A stretch of 64,000 nt of DNA, taken from assembly GCF_900089495.1 (NCBI RefSeq), contig NZ_LT605203.1, forward strand, positions 4,495,944 through 4,559,943, in the 5' to 3' direction. How positions within the stretch are numbered: the first letter of the stretch is position 1; every line of letters begins with the position of its first letter. Source of the stretch: Thiomonas sp. X19 (GTDB taxonomy: Bacteria > Pseudomonadota > Gammaproteobacteria > Burkholderiales > Burkholderiaceae_C). The notes below the pieces were generated by a model that made no database searches, was not told the origin of the DNA, and saw nothing but the letters and a program-made list of their open reading frames with translations. Positions 42,898 to 52,459 of this stretch are shown here, piece by piece. Both the position numbers and the translations under genes were made by a program.

Positions 42898-43836
42898 ATG
42901 GATGCCATGCACCATTTCGACATTACTCTCCTCCAGGCTCTCATTGCAGTTGCAGACGCGGGCAGCCTTACCGCGGCGGCCCCGCGGCTGTGCCGTTCAC
43001 AATCGGCCGTCAGCGAACAAATCCGTAAGTTGGAGGAGCACTGCGGCGCGCTCTTGTTTCATCGGGGCAAGAAGGGAATCTCCCTGACGCCCGCAGGACA
43101 ACGTCTACTCGGGCATGCCCGCCAGCTGGTGGCCCAGCACGAACGTGTTTACCAGGAGATGCGGGGTATCCAGCTGGCAGGCGACCTGCGTCTGGCGATC
43201 ACCGACTACTTCCGCCCCACAGTCATTGCACAGCTGCTGCGCCAGGTTCGCATGCGATACCCGCACCTCCGCTTGCATGTTTCGATCCGAAAGAGCGAAA
43301 TCATCGAAAGCGGACAGGCGGATACGGACTTCGACATCGGTCTATCCATGCGCATACTGGACAGCCACGCGGCGCGCAGGTCGCAAACGTCGAAGGCGAA
43401 ACGTCTGCACGTGCTGCGTGAACCCTTGGCATGGATTGCCGAACCTTCTTGGGTACACGAAGGGGGCAAACCTTTACCCCTGGTCGTTCTCCCCGAGACC
43501 TGTGCCCTTCAGCAATTCATTGTGCGCACGCTGCACGCCAATCGCATGCCCTACTTCATCGCCCATAGTGCCTCCGGCGTTCTTGGCTTGCAGCTCGCTC
43601 TGGCGGCAGGGCTTGGCATCTCCTGTCTGAATGCATCGGCCATTCCAGCCGGAATGCGCCGGATGGACCCATCTGCGGATTGCCCCTTGCCGGATTTGCC
43701 CGATGTCGAGTTCAGCTTGTGCGTGCCCCATGAAAAGGCCGATGCGCTGGTGGAGGGCACGTTGTCCGTCTTGCGGGCCGCGTTTTCGGGGGACGCCTCC
43801 AGCGCGACGGCACAGACCAGTCCGAACTGGACCTGA
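42898..43836 (+). CDS. LysR-family regulator beside the tautomerase gene
   Basis: 312 aa. The HTH (FDITLLQALIAVADAGSLTAAAPRLCRSQSAVSEQI) is complete, with an effector domain to about 295. A second ATG at 42907 (MHHFDI) is an equally likely start. It diverges from the tautomerase gene with a 96-bp gap, the usual LysR arrangement, and converges with the AraC gene. Confidence 0.87.
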   Translation: MDAMHHFDITLLQALIAVADAGSLTAAAPRLCRSQSAVSEQIRKLEEHCGALLFHRGKKGISLTPAGQRLLGHARQLVAQHERVYQEMRGIQLAGDLRLAITDYFRPTVIAQLLRQVRMRYPHLRLHVSIRKSEIIESGQADTDFDIGLSMRILDSHAARRSQTSKAKRLHVLREPLAWIAEPSWVHEGGKPLPLVVLPETCALQQFIVRTLHANRMPYFIAHSASGVLGLQLALAAGLGISCLNASAIPAGMRRMDPSADCPLPDLPDVEFSLCVPHEKADALVEGTLSVLRAAFSGDASSATAQTSPNWT

Positions 43837-43865
43837 TGCAGCCAAAGGCTGCCCGTCCCAGCTCA

Positions 43866-44726
43866 TCACACCAGCGGCACGTAGATATCGGTTTGCCAGT
43901 CTTCCATGGGCGTTTCCGGATAGACGCTCAGGTAGTGGAAGAACAGCGGATGATCGCGCAACTCCTCGCCGCTGCCCGGAAGCCAGTCGCGGTAGATCGG
44001 ATAAATGCTCTCGCCGATATGGTCAGGTGACCCGACATGGCGGATGACCGCACATCGTCCGCCGGGAATGATGTCCTCGCAGACGCCCACACTGTTGGGC
44101 GCGACAGGCTCCTGCATTTCCCCGCAGATCGCAAAGCGAAACGAGTCCGGCGGCGTGGTCTCGGGATTGCTGTAGGGAATGCCGAAGGTGCGACTGGACG
44201 CCACGGGCGATTGCCCGGACTGCATGCGCCACTCAATGAACTGACGCACGCTTGCGTTGAGCAGGCCGGGCGCACCGCGGTGCTCCAGCTTGGCAATGCG
44301 CGTCTCGGGGAAATTGATGATCTGAACTTGCATAGACAGCTTCCTTGAAAGGTGAGGGATGACGAAAGACGCACTCCAGACCTGCCAACTGGGACGACGA
44401 CGGAACTGACTGGGTGTCAGCCCGAATGCCCGCTTGAACGCCCGACTGAAGGCCTCGGGGCTGTCAAACCCGGCATCGAGCGCGGCGTCGAGGACGGTGC
44501 AGCGCTTTTGCGAGGCCAGGCGTCGCGCGGCGCCGCGCAAACGCATCATCTGCACATAGCGCGCGACCGGCACCCCCACATAGCCCGTGAATTGGCGGTG
44601 AAAGTGATAGGCCGAGAAGCTGGCAACCCGACTCAACACCGCCACGGACAGATCGCCGTCCAGATGGGCATCGATGTGGGCGAGCACAGCGTCAAAGCGC
44701 TTCGCGTAGGCGGTGTGGGTTGTCAT
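43866..44726 (-). CDS. AraC-family regulator with GyrI-like effector domain
   Basis: 286 aa from the ATG at 44726. The N-terminal double HTH is of the SoxS/Rob type (DLSVAVLSRVASFSAYHFHRQFTGYVG, VLDAALDAGFDSPEAFSRAFKRAFGLTPSQFRR). The C-terminal GyrI/AraC effector-binding domain starts near VQIINFPETRIAKLEHRGAP and ends DWQTDIYVPL. Such proteins respond to hydrophobic drugs or small ligands. No target is adjacent except itself and efflux genes further on. Confidence 0.87.
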   Translation of the reverse strand: MTTHTAYAKRFDAVLAHIDAHLDGDLSVAVLSRVASFSAYHFHRQFTGYVGVPVARYVQMMRLRGAARRLASQKRCTVLDAALDAGFDSPEAFSRAFKRAFGLTPSQFRRRPSWQVWSASFVIPHLSRKLSMQVQIINFPETRIAKLEHRGAPGLLNASVRQFIEWRMQSGQSPVASSRTFGIPYSNPETTPPDSFRFAICGEMQEPVAPNSVGVCEDIIPGGRCAVIRHVGSPDHIGESIYPIYRDWLPGSGEELRDHPLFFHYLSVYPETPMEDWQTDIYVPLV

Positions 44727-45677
44727 CGCTTGGCTGGAGTGGTGAGCGATATGGTCGCTCGCACCCACGGCTCTGCGCCTAGCCAGCCTTGCGGAATTCA
44801 AATTCTTGATGCGGCACGAACTGCAGACATGATGGCATAACGATTTGCGAGCGCTTGGCTCACGGGGGCAGTTGCCATGAAGGCTCTGCCATAGAGCCCG
44901 CGTGCTCAAGCGGTTGGCACAATTGGACGTGCCGTCATGAGCGTTTAGACGGGTTCACCGTGCTATCTGTTGTCTTTACTGGCGATGCGCATGGGCAGGA
45001 TGGGGTGGCCCCTGATGATTCGTTTACCGATTTATGCAGGTCTATTGGGAAGTGCGACGCCGAATCCAGTTCTGAGCCCGTTGATTCGAAGTGCCGAGTC
45101 TGAGCGTTGTCAGCGAAGCGTCCCCCGTTGGACGGCAATTTTTGTTCATGGAGCGCGCGATGTCGCGCCCGCTCAGCAAGAGCATTGCGCAGCTGTCCGC
45201 CCATTCCAAATCCGGGCCAGATCATGTGTCGCCCCTGACCGGATTGGGAGAGGTGGACGCACACCTCCTCACGGATTTTCGCCACCACGGCAACGCCAAT
45301 TTGCCGGGGCGAGTGGGGTCCTGGCCGCGCTGAGTTCCTGACGCGAACTTCCTTGGCCGCAGCTCTCGAGCGATGATTTTGATGTCCATTCAAGATGTCC
45401 TGGGAGGATGGTGAAGAGTCTCTGGTGATGATCAAGACAAGCACCAGCCTGGGTGAGCTGCAGGCACAATTTATGGAACCATCCCAGCGTTCTCAAATGA
45501 ACAAATCTCTTGCCGGATGAAATGAAATCACCCACCTTTCGGGGCGCATCCGGGCTCCTGATACCTCTACCATTGAGGTCCAAACGGGCCCGGCGAATTT
45601 GCGCCGCTTCTACAGCAGCGAGCGACAGGATGCAGTGAACCGGATCCAAGCGCTTCCTTCGTTTCCTGAATGTCAGC
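44727..45677. other. 950-base stretch without a recognisable gene
   Basis: Open frames occur on both strands (for example 44935-45444 minus and 45091-45333 plus), but none has a convincing family match. A hairpin GAGGTG-N6-CACCTC lies near 45250. The region is probably decayed DNA between two regulator genes. Confidence 0.45.
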
Positions 45678-46598
45678 GTGTTCTCAAAAATTCCCTTGAC
45701 GGCGTTGCGGGCCTTCGAATCCGCGGCGAGATTGGGCAGCTTCAAGACGGCGGCCAGCGAACTTGCCGTCACGCCGACGGCGATCTCGCATCAGATCAAA
45801 ACCCTCGAGACCTGGCTGGGTTTGCTGCTGTTTGAACGCAAGCCGTCAGGCGTAAGCCTGACGCTGAGCGGCCAACAACTCTATGCCGCCAGTCATGAGG
45901 CATTTCGGCGGCTCGGCGATGCGCTCGAAGCCATCCAACCAGTAGCGCCGGGAGAGACTCTGGTGCTGACCACGACGCCGTCATTCGCCGCCGCGTGGCT
46001 GATCCCGCGGTTGGAACGATTCCACGAGCGGTTCCCGCATCTTCATATCGCGGTGGAAACGAGCGACACCGTGGTCGATCTGGAGCGCGAAGCGAGGGTG
46101 GATCTGGCCATTCGCTGCAGTTCCGAGCGCTATCCGGCACTCGTCAATCAGGAGCTTTTTGACGAGTACTTCGGGGCGTTCGCGTCCCCCGATTTCGATG
46201 AAGACCGCCCTAGCGGACGGCTTGAACTGATCGCCGTGCGCTGGGACACCTCGACTCCAAACACTGAATCCGTGACATGGCAAGCCTGGTGCGAGCGGGC
46301 AGGAAAACAGGACTGGTTGCGGCGGTCGGTTTTACGCCACTTTGACGACGAACACTACGCCTTGCAAGCCGTCTTGCATGGGCGGGGTGCCGTACTTGCG
46401 AGCTCCGTGCTTGTGAATGACCAAGTCATGGCGGGAGCGCTTCGACCTGTTCTGCCGTCGGTCCGCCTCCCTGGAGATCGCTACGTGGCTTTGTGCAGGC
46501 CAGGGCGGGAGCGCGTAACGCCCATCCGCGAGTTTCTGGACTGGCTTGAAGAAGAAGCCAGCGCGACGCGCGTCGGGCTTCTCAATAGGGGGAGTTGA
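45678..46598 (+). CDS. LysR-family regulator (GcvA-like)
   Basis: 306 aa from a GTG codon at 45678. The N-terminus IPLTALRAFESAARLGSFKTAASELAVTPTAISHQI is the pattern of the GcvA/AmpR branch. The effector domain is complete (TTTPSFAAAWLIPRLERF). No obvious target gene flanks it. The following gene is another LysR regulator facing it tail to tail. Confidence 0.85.
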   Translation: MFSKIPLTALRAFESAARLGSFKTAASELAVTPTAISHQIKTLETWLGLLLFERKPSGVSLTLSGQQLYAASHEAFRRLGDALEAIQPVAPGETLVLTTTPSFAAAWLIPRLERFHERFPHLHIAVETSDTVVDLEREARVDLAIRCSSERYPALVNQELFDEYFGAFASPDFDEDRPSGRLELIAVRWDTSTPNTESVTWQAWCERAGKQDWLRRSVLRHFDDEHYALQAVLHGRGAVLASSVLVNDQVMAGALRPVLPSVRLPGDRYVALCRPGRERVTPIREFLDWLEEEASATRVGLLNRGS

Positions 46599-46847
46599 AG
46601 GGTGGGTCGGGTGAACAGGGTCCGACTGACACAGTCATGATGCGGCTTCGATCAGCATCTCGCTGCTCGGTGTGAACCCGATGGAATGCGGCATGGTGGA
46701 TTCGCCATTAGTTTCCGGCGCGATCCGCGGCGCACGGACAGAACTGCAACGCGCGGTACTGGCGCTACAGCCCGGATAGGCGCGGGTTTGCCGCGGGCAG
46801 CGCGGCTCGATCCCGCGCAAACCCTGCGAAGCACCGTGCAGCGGCGC

Positions 46848-47729
46848 TCAGGCGGCGCTACTCGCGCCCGCATCGACGCGCAGGGCTTCGACCAGTCGCG
46901 TCAGCGCCGGGGTGTGCAAGGCGCGCGGCGTCACCAGCAGGGTTTGCAGCCGCGCCACGCGCTTGGGCACCGCGGCCACGGCCAGCGCCTCGCGCTGCGG
47001 GTAGATCGCCAGCACCGAGCGCGGGATCAGGCACACGCCGACACCGCTCGCCGCGGCCGCGAGCAAGGCGTGATACGAAGCGAATTCGAGCATGCGCGCC
47101 GGCACCACGCGCAACGTCTGCAGCCACTGCTCGAAACGACGGCGGTAGGCACAGCCCTGGCCATAAAACACCAGCACGGTCTTGCCGTCGAGAAGTTTGG
47201 GACTGGCCAGGGAGGGGTTGTCGCGCGCGCCGACCAGCACCAGTTCCTCGCGATACAGCGGCACGCTCGCGTAGCGTGCAGCGTCCACGGCCTCGCCGAC
47301 GATGACCGCATCCAGCGCGCCGGCTTGCACGCGGGCGATCAATTCGCGCGAGGGCGCGGTCTGCAGTTCGACCATGACCTCGGGATGACGGCGATGGAAC
47401 TCCGCCAGCGGCAACGGCAAGCGGCTCGCGGCCACGCTTTCCATTGCGCCCAGCCGCAGTCGTCCGCCGATGCCGTCCTGGCGCACCGCGGCACGGGCGG
47501 CCTCGGCGAGGTCGAGCAGGCGCCCAGCATAGCCCAGCAGCGCATCGCCGGCCGCAGTCAGACGCAGTACGCGCCCCTCGCGTTCGAACAGCGCCACGCC
47601 CAGCGAGGTTTCCAACTGGCGGATGCGCGCGGTGATGCTCGATTGCGCGCGGTGCAGGCGCAACGCCGCGCGGCCGATTCCGCCGGCGTCGACCACGGCT
47701 TGAAAGGCTTCCAGTTCACGCAAATCCAT
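46848..47729 (-). CDS. LysR-family regulator
   Basis: 293 aa. HTH: MDLRELEAFQAVVDAGGIGRAALRLHRAQSSITARIRQLE. Effector domain: LRLGAMESVAASRLPLPLAEFHRRHPEV and later SGVGVCLIPRSV. It diverges from the SnoaL-like gene at 47841, with an AT-rich 111-bp gap, so that gene and the MFS transporter after it are likely targets. Confidence 0.87.
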   Translation of the reverse strand: MDLRELEAFQAVVDAGGIGRAALRLHRAQSSITARIRQLETSLGVALFEREGRVLRLTAAGDALLGYAGRLLDLAEAARAAVRQDGIGGRLRLGAMESVAASRLPLPLAEFHRRHPEVMVELQTAPSRELIARVQAGALDAVIVGEAVDAARYASVPLYREELVLVGARDNPSLASPKLLDGKTVLVFYGQGCAYRRRFEQWLQTLRVVPARMLEFASYHALLAAAASGVGVCLIPRSVLAIYPQREALAVAAVPKRVARLQTLLVTPRALHTPALTRLVEALRVDAGASSAA

Positions 47730-47840
47730 GATCGCTTTTTCCGATGTGTACGCTCTGAATTATTCGCTTTTATAGCTGAATTCTGGCACCTAATATGGTG
47801 TCAACCCTAAAAGACATCGGGTCAAAGAAAGGAAGCAGCC

Positions 47841-48341
47841 ATGCCAACATCGCAGATGCTGTCGCGAACCTACGGCCGCGGCGCAGCCGACCGTCGAATC
47901 GAGGCGCGTGAGCCATCCCTTGAGGGCGCGCGTGCCGCGCTCGAATGTTTCTACTTCGCCTTCAACCAGCGCTCGCTGGACGCATTGGAGGCCGTATGGG
48001 CGCCAGGTACGCTGATCTCGCTGGACAATCCGCTGGGCGGGATCATGCGCGGGCTCGACGACATCCGCGCGCTGTACCGGCGCATCTTCAGCGGCCCCGC
48101 GCAGGTGTGGGTGGAGCTCCACGATGTCGTCGAATATGTGGGCGATGACACCGTCGTGTTCGCGGGTCGCGAGCGAGGCGAATTCACGCGTGACGGTCGC
48201 ACGGTACCCCTGGCGATACGAACCAGTCGCGTGTTCCAGTATTTCGGTGGCCCACTCGGCTGGCGGCAGGTACACCATCATGGATCGATCGATGACCCCG
48301 AGGCGTTGGCGCGGTACCAGCAGGCTGTCCGGGGGGCATGA
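47841..48341 (+). CDS. SnoaL/NTF2-like protein
   Basis: 166 aa. The cone-shaped NTF2-like fold is suggested by AALECFYFAFNQRSLDALEAVWAPGTLISLDNPLGG and ALYRRIFSGPAQVWVELHDVVEYVGDDTVVFAGRE, then VSF-like RTSRVFQYFGGPLGWRQVHHHGSIDDPEAL. GGIMRGLDDI is the usual polyketide-cyclase-like turn. The function, enzyme or ligand binding, is unknown. It diverges from a LysR gene and precedes an MFS transporter on the same strand. Confidence 0.75.
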   Translation: MPTSQMLSRTYGRGAADRRIEAREPSLEGARAALECFYFAFNQRSLDALEAVWAPGTLISLDNPLGGIMRGLDDIRALYRRIFSGPAQVWVELHDVVEYVGDDTVVFAGRERGEFTRDGRTVPLAIRTSRVFQYFGGPLGWRQVHHHGSIDDPEALARYQQAVRGA

Positions 48342-48466
48342 TCGACGCGCGTGCACCTTGACTCCGCCCTGGCAATGAGCGGACCAACCAACGGGTTGCG
48401 GCGACGGTCCGCTGCGCGGCACGCCGCTGAACCAGAGCATTCTGCAATTCCCCTGTGGACACCTCC

Positions 48467-49642
48467 ATGAACACCCCTCTGCGCAATGCCCTGACCGGCA
48501 TGACCGTGCTCGCCATCGGCATCGGCATCGGCCGGTTTCTGCTCACGCCGCTGCTGCCGATCATGCAGGCCGATGCCGGGCTGAGTCTGGTCGGGGGCGG
48601 CTGGCTGGCCTCGGTGAACAATATCGGCTATCTGGCCGGGGCCTTGCTGTGCACCGTGGTGGCCTTGCCGCAGCGGCAGGTGCTGCGCTGGGGACTGGTG
48701 GCGATTGCGCTGTCCACCGCGGGCATGGGACTTGCCCATGGCATGGTGCCGTGGCTGGCCTGGCGCCTGCTGGCAGGCGTCGCGGCGGCGGTGCTGATGG
48801 TGCACGGCATCGCCTGGAGCATGCGTCGCGTATCCGCACCGGTGGCGCATCCTCTGCTCGAAGCACTGGTGTTCACCGGCCCCGGCGTCGGCATCGTGGC
48901 GAGCGGCGTGGTGGTGGCTGGATTGCAGCCCCTCAGGGTGGGTTCGGCGGCGAGCTGGATCGGCTTCGGTCTGGCCTGCGCCGGGGTGATGGCGCTGCTC
49001 TGGCGCACGCTGGGCCATGCGCCCGAAGCAACCTCGGCACAGGCCGACGCGGCAAGCCCGGCGCAGCCCATGGGGCCGGCCTGGGCACTGATCGCCGCCT
49101 ATGGCCTGTTCGGTTTTGGCTATGTCATCCCCGCCACCTTTCTGCCGGTCATCGCCGGCGAGCATCTGCACCTGCCCGCGCTGCGCGAGTGGTTCTGGCC
49201 GCTGTACGGTGCGGCGACCGTCGTTCTGACCCTGCTGTTACCGCGCCTTCTGCGGCACATCGACAACCGCTCCGTTCTGGCGGGTGCTTTTGTTGCGATG
49301 ATTGCGGGCACCACGCTGATTCTGGTCTGGCCGAGCATTCTCGGCCTTGCGCTGGCGACCGTGTTGACCGGCAGCATGCTCATGCCCATCCCCATGGTGG
49401 TGATGCGCGAGGCGCGGCTGCTGATGCCGCATGACCACACCCGCCTAGTCGCCGCGCTGACCGCCGCGTTCGGCGTCGGGCAGATCGTCGGGCCGCTGAC
49501 GGCGGCATGGCTGGCTGCGCGGCAGCACAGCTTCGATGCGCCGCTGTTGCTGGCGGCGCTGGCGCTCCTCGTCGCGGCCACTCTTGCCCTGGTGCGGACG
49601 CGCGGTGCCAGGATTCCCACGGCCCGCAGTGTGGGCGAGTAA
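48467..49642 (+). CDS. YbfB/YjiJ-family MFS transporter
   Basis: 391 aa from the ATG at 48467. A GTG at 48455 is an alternative start. It has 12 predicted TM segments. The start LTGMTVLAIGIGIGRFLLTPLLPIMQ is the hallmark of the YbfB/YjiJ group of the major facilitator superfamily. The substrate is unknown, with export of small organics most likely. It is probably in an operon with the SnoaL-like gene. Confidence 0.85.
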   Translation: MNTPLRNALTGMTVLAIGIGIGRFLLTPLLPIMQADAGLSLVGGGWLASVNNIGYLAGALLCTVVALPQRQVLRWGLVAIALSTAGMGLAHGMVPWLAWRLLAGVAAAVLMVHGIAWSMRRVSAPVAHPLLEALVFTGPGVGIVASGVVVAGLQPLRVGSAASWIGFGLACAGVMALLWRTLGHAPEATSAQADAASPAQPMGPAWALIAAYGLFGFGYVIPATFLPVIAGEHLHLPALREWFWPLYGAATVVLTLLLPRLLRHIDNRSVLAGAFVAMIAGTTLILVWPSILGLALATVLTGSMLMPIPMVVMREARLLMPHDHTRLVAALTAAFGVGQIVGPLTAAWLAARQHSFDAPLLLAALALLVAATLALVRTRGARIPTARSVGE

Positions 49643-49682
49643 CAGACTCCTGCTGCCGTCGATGCGTGAGCGCCGGCGGCGG

Positions 49683-50420
49683 TCAGCGCGGTGACTCGGG
49701 TCGGGCGCCCGCTCGATGCGTCGACACGGATTCGGCGTCGCCTGGCCAGGTGATTCCAAGCCAGTCGCGCAACCCGCGCCCGCCTGTTTCCGTCACGCTC
49801 ACCGCGCGGCTGTCGAGGTGATGCCGCACCCAGCCGAGTTCCAGGCATCGGCGATAGATCGCCACGCCAACGGGGCCGCTCAAATGATGGCGGCGCTCGC
49901 TCCAGTCGATGCAGGTCTTGCTCACCGGCTGGTGGCGCAGGGCGCGCGTGTCGAGGCCGAAGTCTTCCAGCAAGTGGATGCCACTGGGGCTGAAGCGGGC
50001 GAGGTCGTCTTCGATGTGCAGGCCGTCACGCGCGATCAGCGCATCGCAGATCGAAACCCCCAGCCGCCCGGCGAGGTGGCTGTAGCAGGTGCGCCCGGCC
50101 TGCAGCAGCGGATCGACGCGCGAGCTTGCCGCGCGCGCCGGGTTCTGCGCCGCCACCAGCATCAACGATTCCAGCAGCGCCGCCACCTGCGCCGAGGCCA
50201 GCCGGTAGTAGCGGTGGCGGCCCTGCTGCTTCGCCTCCAGCAGACCCGCCTCGCGCAGCGCGCCGAGATGCCCGCTGGTGGTGGCCGCGCTCACCCCGGC
50301 ACAGGCCGCCAATTCGCCCGCAGGCAGCGCCCGGCCATCGCCCAACGCCAGCAGCATGCTGGCGCGCGCGGGTTCGCCCACCAGCGCGGCGATGCGGGCG
50401 ATGTCGATGTCGTGGGTCAT
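49683..50420 (-). CDS. ArsR-family regulator with extended C-terminus
   Basis: 245 aa from the ATG at 50420. The winged helix is typical (IARIAALVGEPARASMLLALGDGRALPAGELAACAGVSAATTSGHL, QGRHRYYRLA). It is about twice the length of a standard ArsR. The extra domain (RTCYSHLAGRLGVSICDALIARDGL onward) is characteristic of a subgroup often found beside efflux pumps. No classical metal-binding ELCVCDL motif is present. It diverges from the DHA2 transporter gene and probably represses it. Confidence 0.87.
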   Translation of the reverse strand: MTHDIDIARIAALVGEPARASMLLALGDGRALPAGELAACAGVSAATTSGHLGALREAGLLEAKQQGRHRYYRLASAQVAALLESLMLVAAQNPARAASSRVDPLLQAGRTCYSHLAGRLGVSICDALIARDGLHIEDDLARFSPSGIHLLEDFGLDTRALRHQPVSKTCIDWSERRHHLSGPVGVAIYRRCLELGWVRHHLDSRAVSVTETGGRGLRDWLGITWPGDAESVSTHRAGARPESPR

Positions 50421-50555
50421 GGTGTGTCTCCGGCGGCATGCGGTTGGCGATGCCGTGATTGTGGCCGCAACACGCGCGGCACACTTCGGTGCGCGCCGAA
50501 GCATGGCGCATGCGTATCGCCGATGATGGCGGCATCGCCACTCGATTCCGATGCC

Positions 50556-51896
50556 ATGACCAACGCCCATGCTGCACCCACCGATCGCCGCGTCATCCTG
50601 CTCATTCTCTGCCTGGCCGTGCTCATCGCCCAGGTGGACACCTCGGTGGTCAACCTCGCGGTGCATGCCATCGGCGTCGGCCTGCACGCGCCGCTGCCCG
50701 CGCTGCAATGGGTGGTGGACGGCTACAACCTGAGCTATGCCGCGCTGTTGATGACCGGCGGCACCCTGGCCGATCTGCTCGGGCGGCGGCGCGTGCTGAT
50801 GGCGGGCGCGGCGGTGTTCGTGCTGGGTTCCTTGCTCGCTGGGCTGGCGCCGAATATCACCGCGCTGATTGCCGGGCGCGTGCTGGCGGGCATCGGCGCA
50901 GCCATGCTGCTGCCCGCCAGCCTGGCGCTGATCCGCGTGATCTGGGCCGACCCGCACGAGCGCGCCCATGCCATCGGCGTGTGGGCCGGGACCAATGGCG
51001 CGGCGCTGGCCATCGGCCCGACGCTGGGCGGCTGGCTGATCCAGACGGTGGGCTGGCGCAGCGTGTTTCTGCTGATCGTGCCCATCGGCCTGGCGGTGCT
51101 GCTGTGGGCGCCGCGCGCCATCCCCGAGTCGCGCGATGCGCAGGGGCGGCGCGTCGATCTGCCGGGGCAGTGGTTCGGCGGCGTGCTGCTGGCTGCGCTG
51201 GCGGTGGCCGCCATCGTGCACCGTCTGCTGCTGCCCGCCGTGGCGGTGTCACTGCTGGCCGCGCTGCTGTTCGTGCGTGCTGAACGGCGTGCGGGAGCGG
51301 GCGCGATGATTCCGCTGCCGCTGCTGCGCAACACACGGCTGGCCGCGGTGAACGGCGTGGCCGCGGCGATGACCTTCGGCATGTACGGCGTGCTGTTCCT
51401 GCTGCCGCTGAACTGGCTGCGCGGGGGCGTGCTCGACGCCACCGGCGCCGGCCTGGCGCTGCTGCCGATGTCGCTGGCCTTCGTCGCGCTGTCGCACCGC
51501 TCCGGGCCGTGGAGCAAGCGCTACGGCACGCACCGACTGATCGCGGGCGGCATGGCGCTGATCGGCGCGGGCATCGCCGTACTGGCGTGTTCACATGCGG
51601 GACAAAACCTGTGGCTGGCCGAAGCCGGCCTGTTGCTCACCGGCGTGGGCATGGCGCTGAACACCGGCCCGGTGCTGGCCAGCGCCGTGGCGGCGGTGGA
51701 GCCCGCCCGCGCCGGCACCGCCTCGGCCATGATCAACACCGCACGCATGGTCGGCGCCACGCTGGGCGTGGGCGCGCTGGGCAGCGTGTTCGCGATGGGC
51801 GCGACGATGACGACAGGCTTCGCCGTGGCGATGACGCTCGGCGCGGTGGTGGTGTTCGCGGGCGCGCTGCTGGCCGTGTCGGTACGCGCGGGATAG
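50556..51896 (+). CDS. DHA2-type MFS drug efflux transporter
   Basis: 446 aa, with start MTNAHAAPTD at 50556. Motif A is GGTLADLLGRRRV, motif C is GPTLGGWLIQTVGWRSVFLL, and motif D1-like AQVDTSVVNLAVHAI places it in the EmrB/QacA family. It is shorter than most (about 460-510) but the ends look complete. It diverges from the ArsR-type gene and is a likely multidrug or organic-ion exporter of the inner membrane. Confidence 0.87.
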   Translation: MTNAHAAPTDRRVILLILCLAVLIAQVDTSVVNLAVHAIGVGLHAPLPALQWVVDGYNLSYAALLMTGGTLADLLGRRRVLMAGAAVFVLGSLLAGLAPNITALIAGRVLAGIGAAMLLPASLALIRVIWADPHERAHAIGVWAGTNGAALAIGPTLGGWLIQTVGWRSVFLLIVPIGLAVLLWAPRAIPESRDAQGRRVDLPGQWFGGVLLAALAVAAIVHRLLLPAVAVSLLAALLFVRAERRAGAGAMIPLPLLRNTRLAAVNGVAAAMTFGMYGVLFLLPLNWLRGGVLDATGAGLALLPMSLAFVALSHRSGPWSKRYGTHRLIAGGMALIGAGIAVLACSHAGQNLWLAEAGLLLTGVGMALNTGPVLASAVAAVEPARAGTASAMINTARMVGATLGVGALGSVFAMGATMTTGFAVAMTLGAVVVFAGALLAVSVRAG

Positions 51897-51932
51897 AGAC
51901 ACTGGCCCGCATGCGGCCAGTGCCGCCCTGAA

Positions 51933-52349
51933 TCAGACAGCGACCGCACGCGCCGCATCGAGCGCGCTGCTTGGCGCATCGGGCCGCTCAGGCACAACGG
52001 CCGGCGGATTGCCTGCGAGCGCGATGTGCGCATCCCCCCACGCCTTCAGCGCCGCCATCACCGGTTGCAGGCTGCGGCCGCGCGCGGTGAGGCTGTATTC
52101 GACCTTGGGCGGCACCTGCGCATACACCTTGCGCGCGATCAGGCCGTCGGTCTCCAGCTCGCGCAACTGGTTGGTCAGCATGCGCTGGGTGACGTTGGGC
52201 AGACGGCGGCGCAGCTCATTGAAGCGCAGCGTGCCGTCCAGCAAGTGGTGCAGCACCACGCCCTTCCACTTGCCGTCGATCAGGCTAAGCGTGGCTTCCA
52301 CCACGCAGCCAGGGCTGCAATCCAGGCGGCGATGGCGCATGCGCGGCAT
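51933..52349 (-). CDS. HxlR-family regulator
   Basis: 138 aa. Typical HxlR core: IDGKWKGVVLHHLLDGTLRFNELRRRL, then MLTNQLRELETDGLIARKVY and PKVEYSLTARGRSLQPV. The N-terminus has the conserved Cys found in redox/quinone/aldehyde-sensing members (LDCSPGC). It diverges from the alcohol dehydrogenase gene at 52460, its likely target. Confidence 0.9.
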   Translation of the reverse strand: MPRMRHRRLDCSPGCVVEATLSLIDGKWKGVVLHHLLDGTLRFNELRRRLPNVTQRMLTNQLRELETDGLIARKVYAQVPPKVEYSLTARGRSLQPVMAALKAWGDAHIALAGNPPAVVPERPDAPSSALDAARAVAV

Positions 52350-52360
52350 ACAGTATCCTT

Positions 52361-52400
52361 TTCAACACTATGTGCACAATATGTGCGTACTTGTTCAACA
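52361..52400. promoter_or_regulatory. Candidate HxlR operator repeats
   Basis: Between the divergent HxlR and dehydrogenase genes, TATGTGC occurs at 52369-52375 and 52380-52386 (11-bp period). TTCAACA occurs at 52361-52367 and 52394-52400 (33-bp period). Spacing by whole helical turns suggests protein binding. It is inferred only. Confidence 0.45.
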
Positions 52401-52459
52401 GCATGGTAAGCACTACGGTTCTCCTGCGCAATTCGCCGCATTCAAACCAGGAGAAACCC

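Noticed and set aside
45091..45333. A plus-strand frame with AHSKSGPDHVSPL resembling the HD-nuclease start of Cas3.
   Set aside because: No HDxGK motif follows, there is no helicase part, no other cas gene and no CRISPR array in the window. The likeness is too short.
49716..50555. Extending the DHA2 transporter gene upstream to 49716, where the frame is open.
   Set aside because: The extra part is antisense to the ArsR-family gene, which has clear winged-helix motifs; the transporter starts at 50556.
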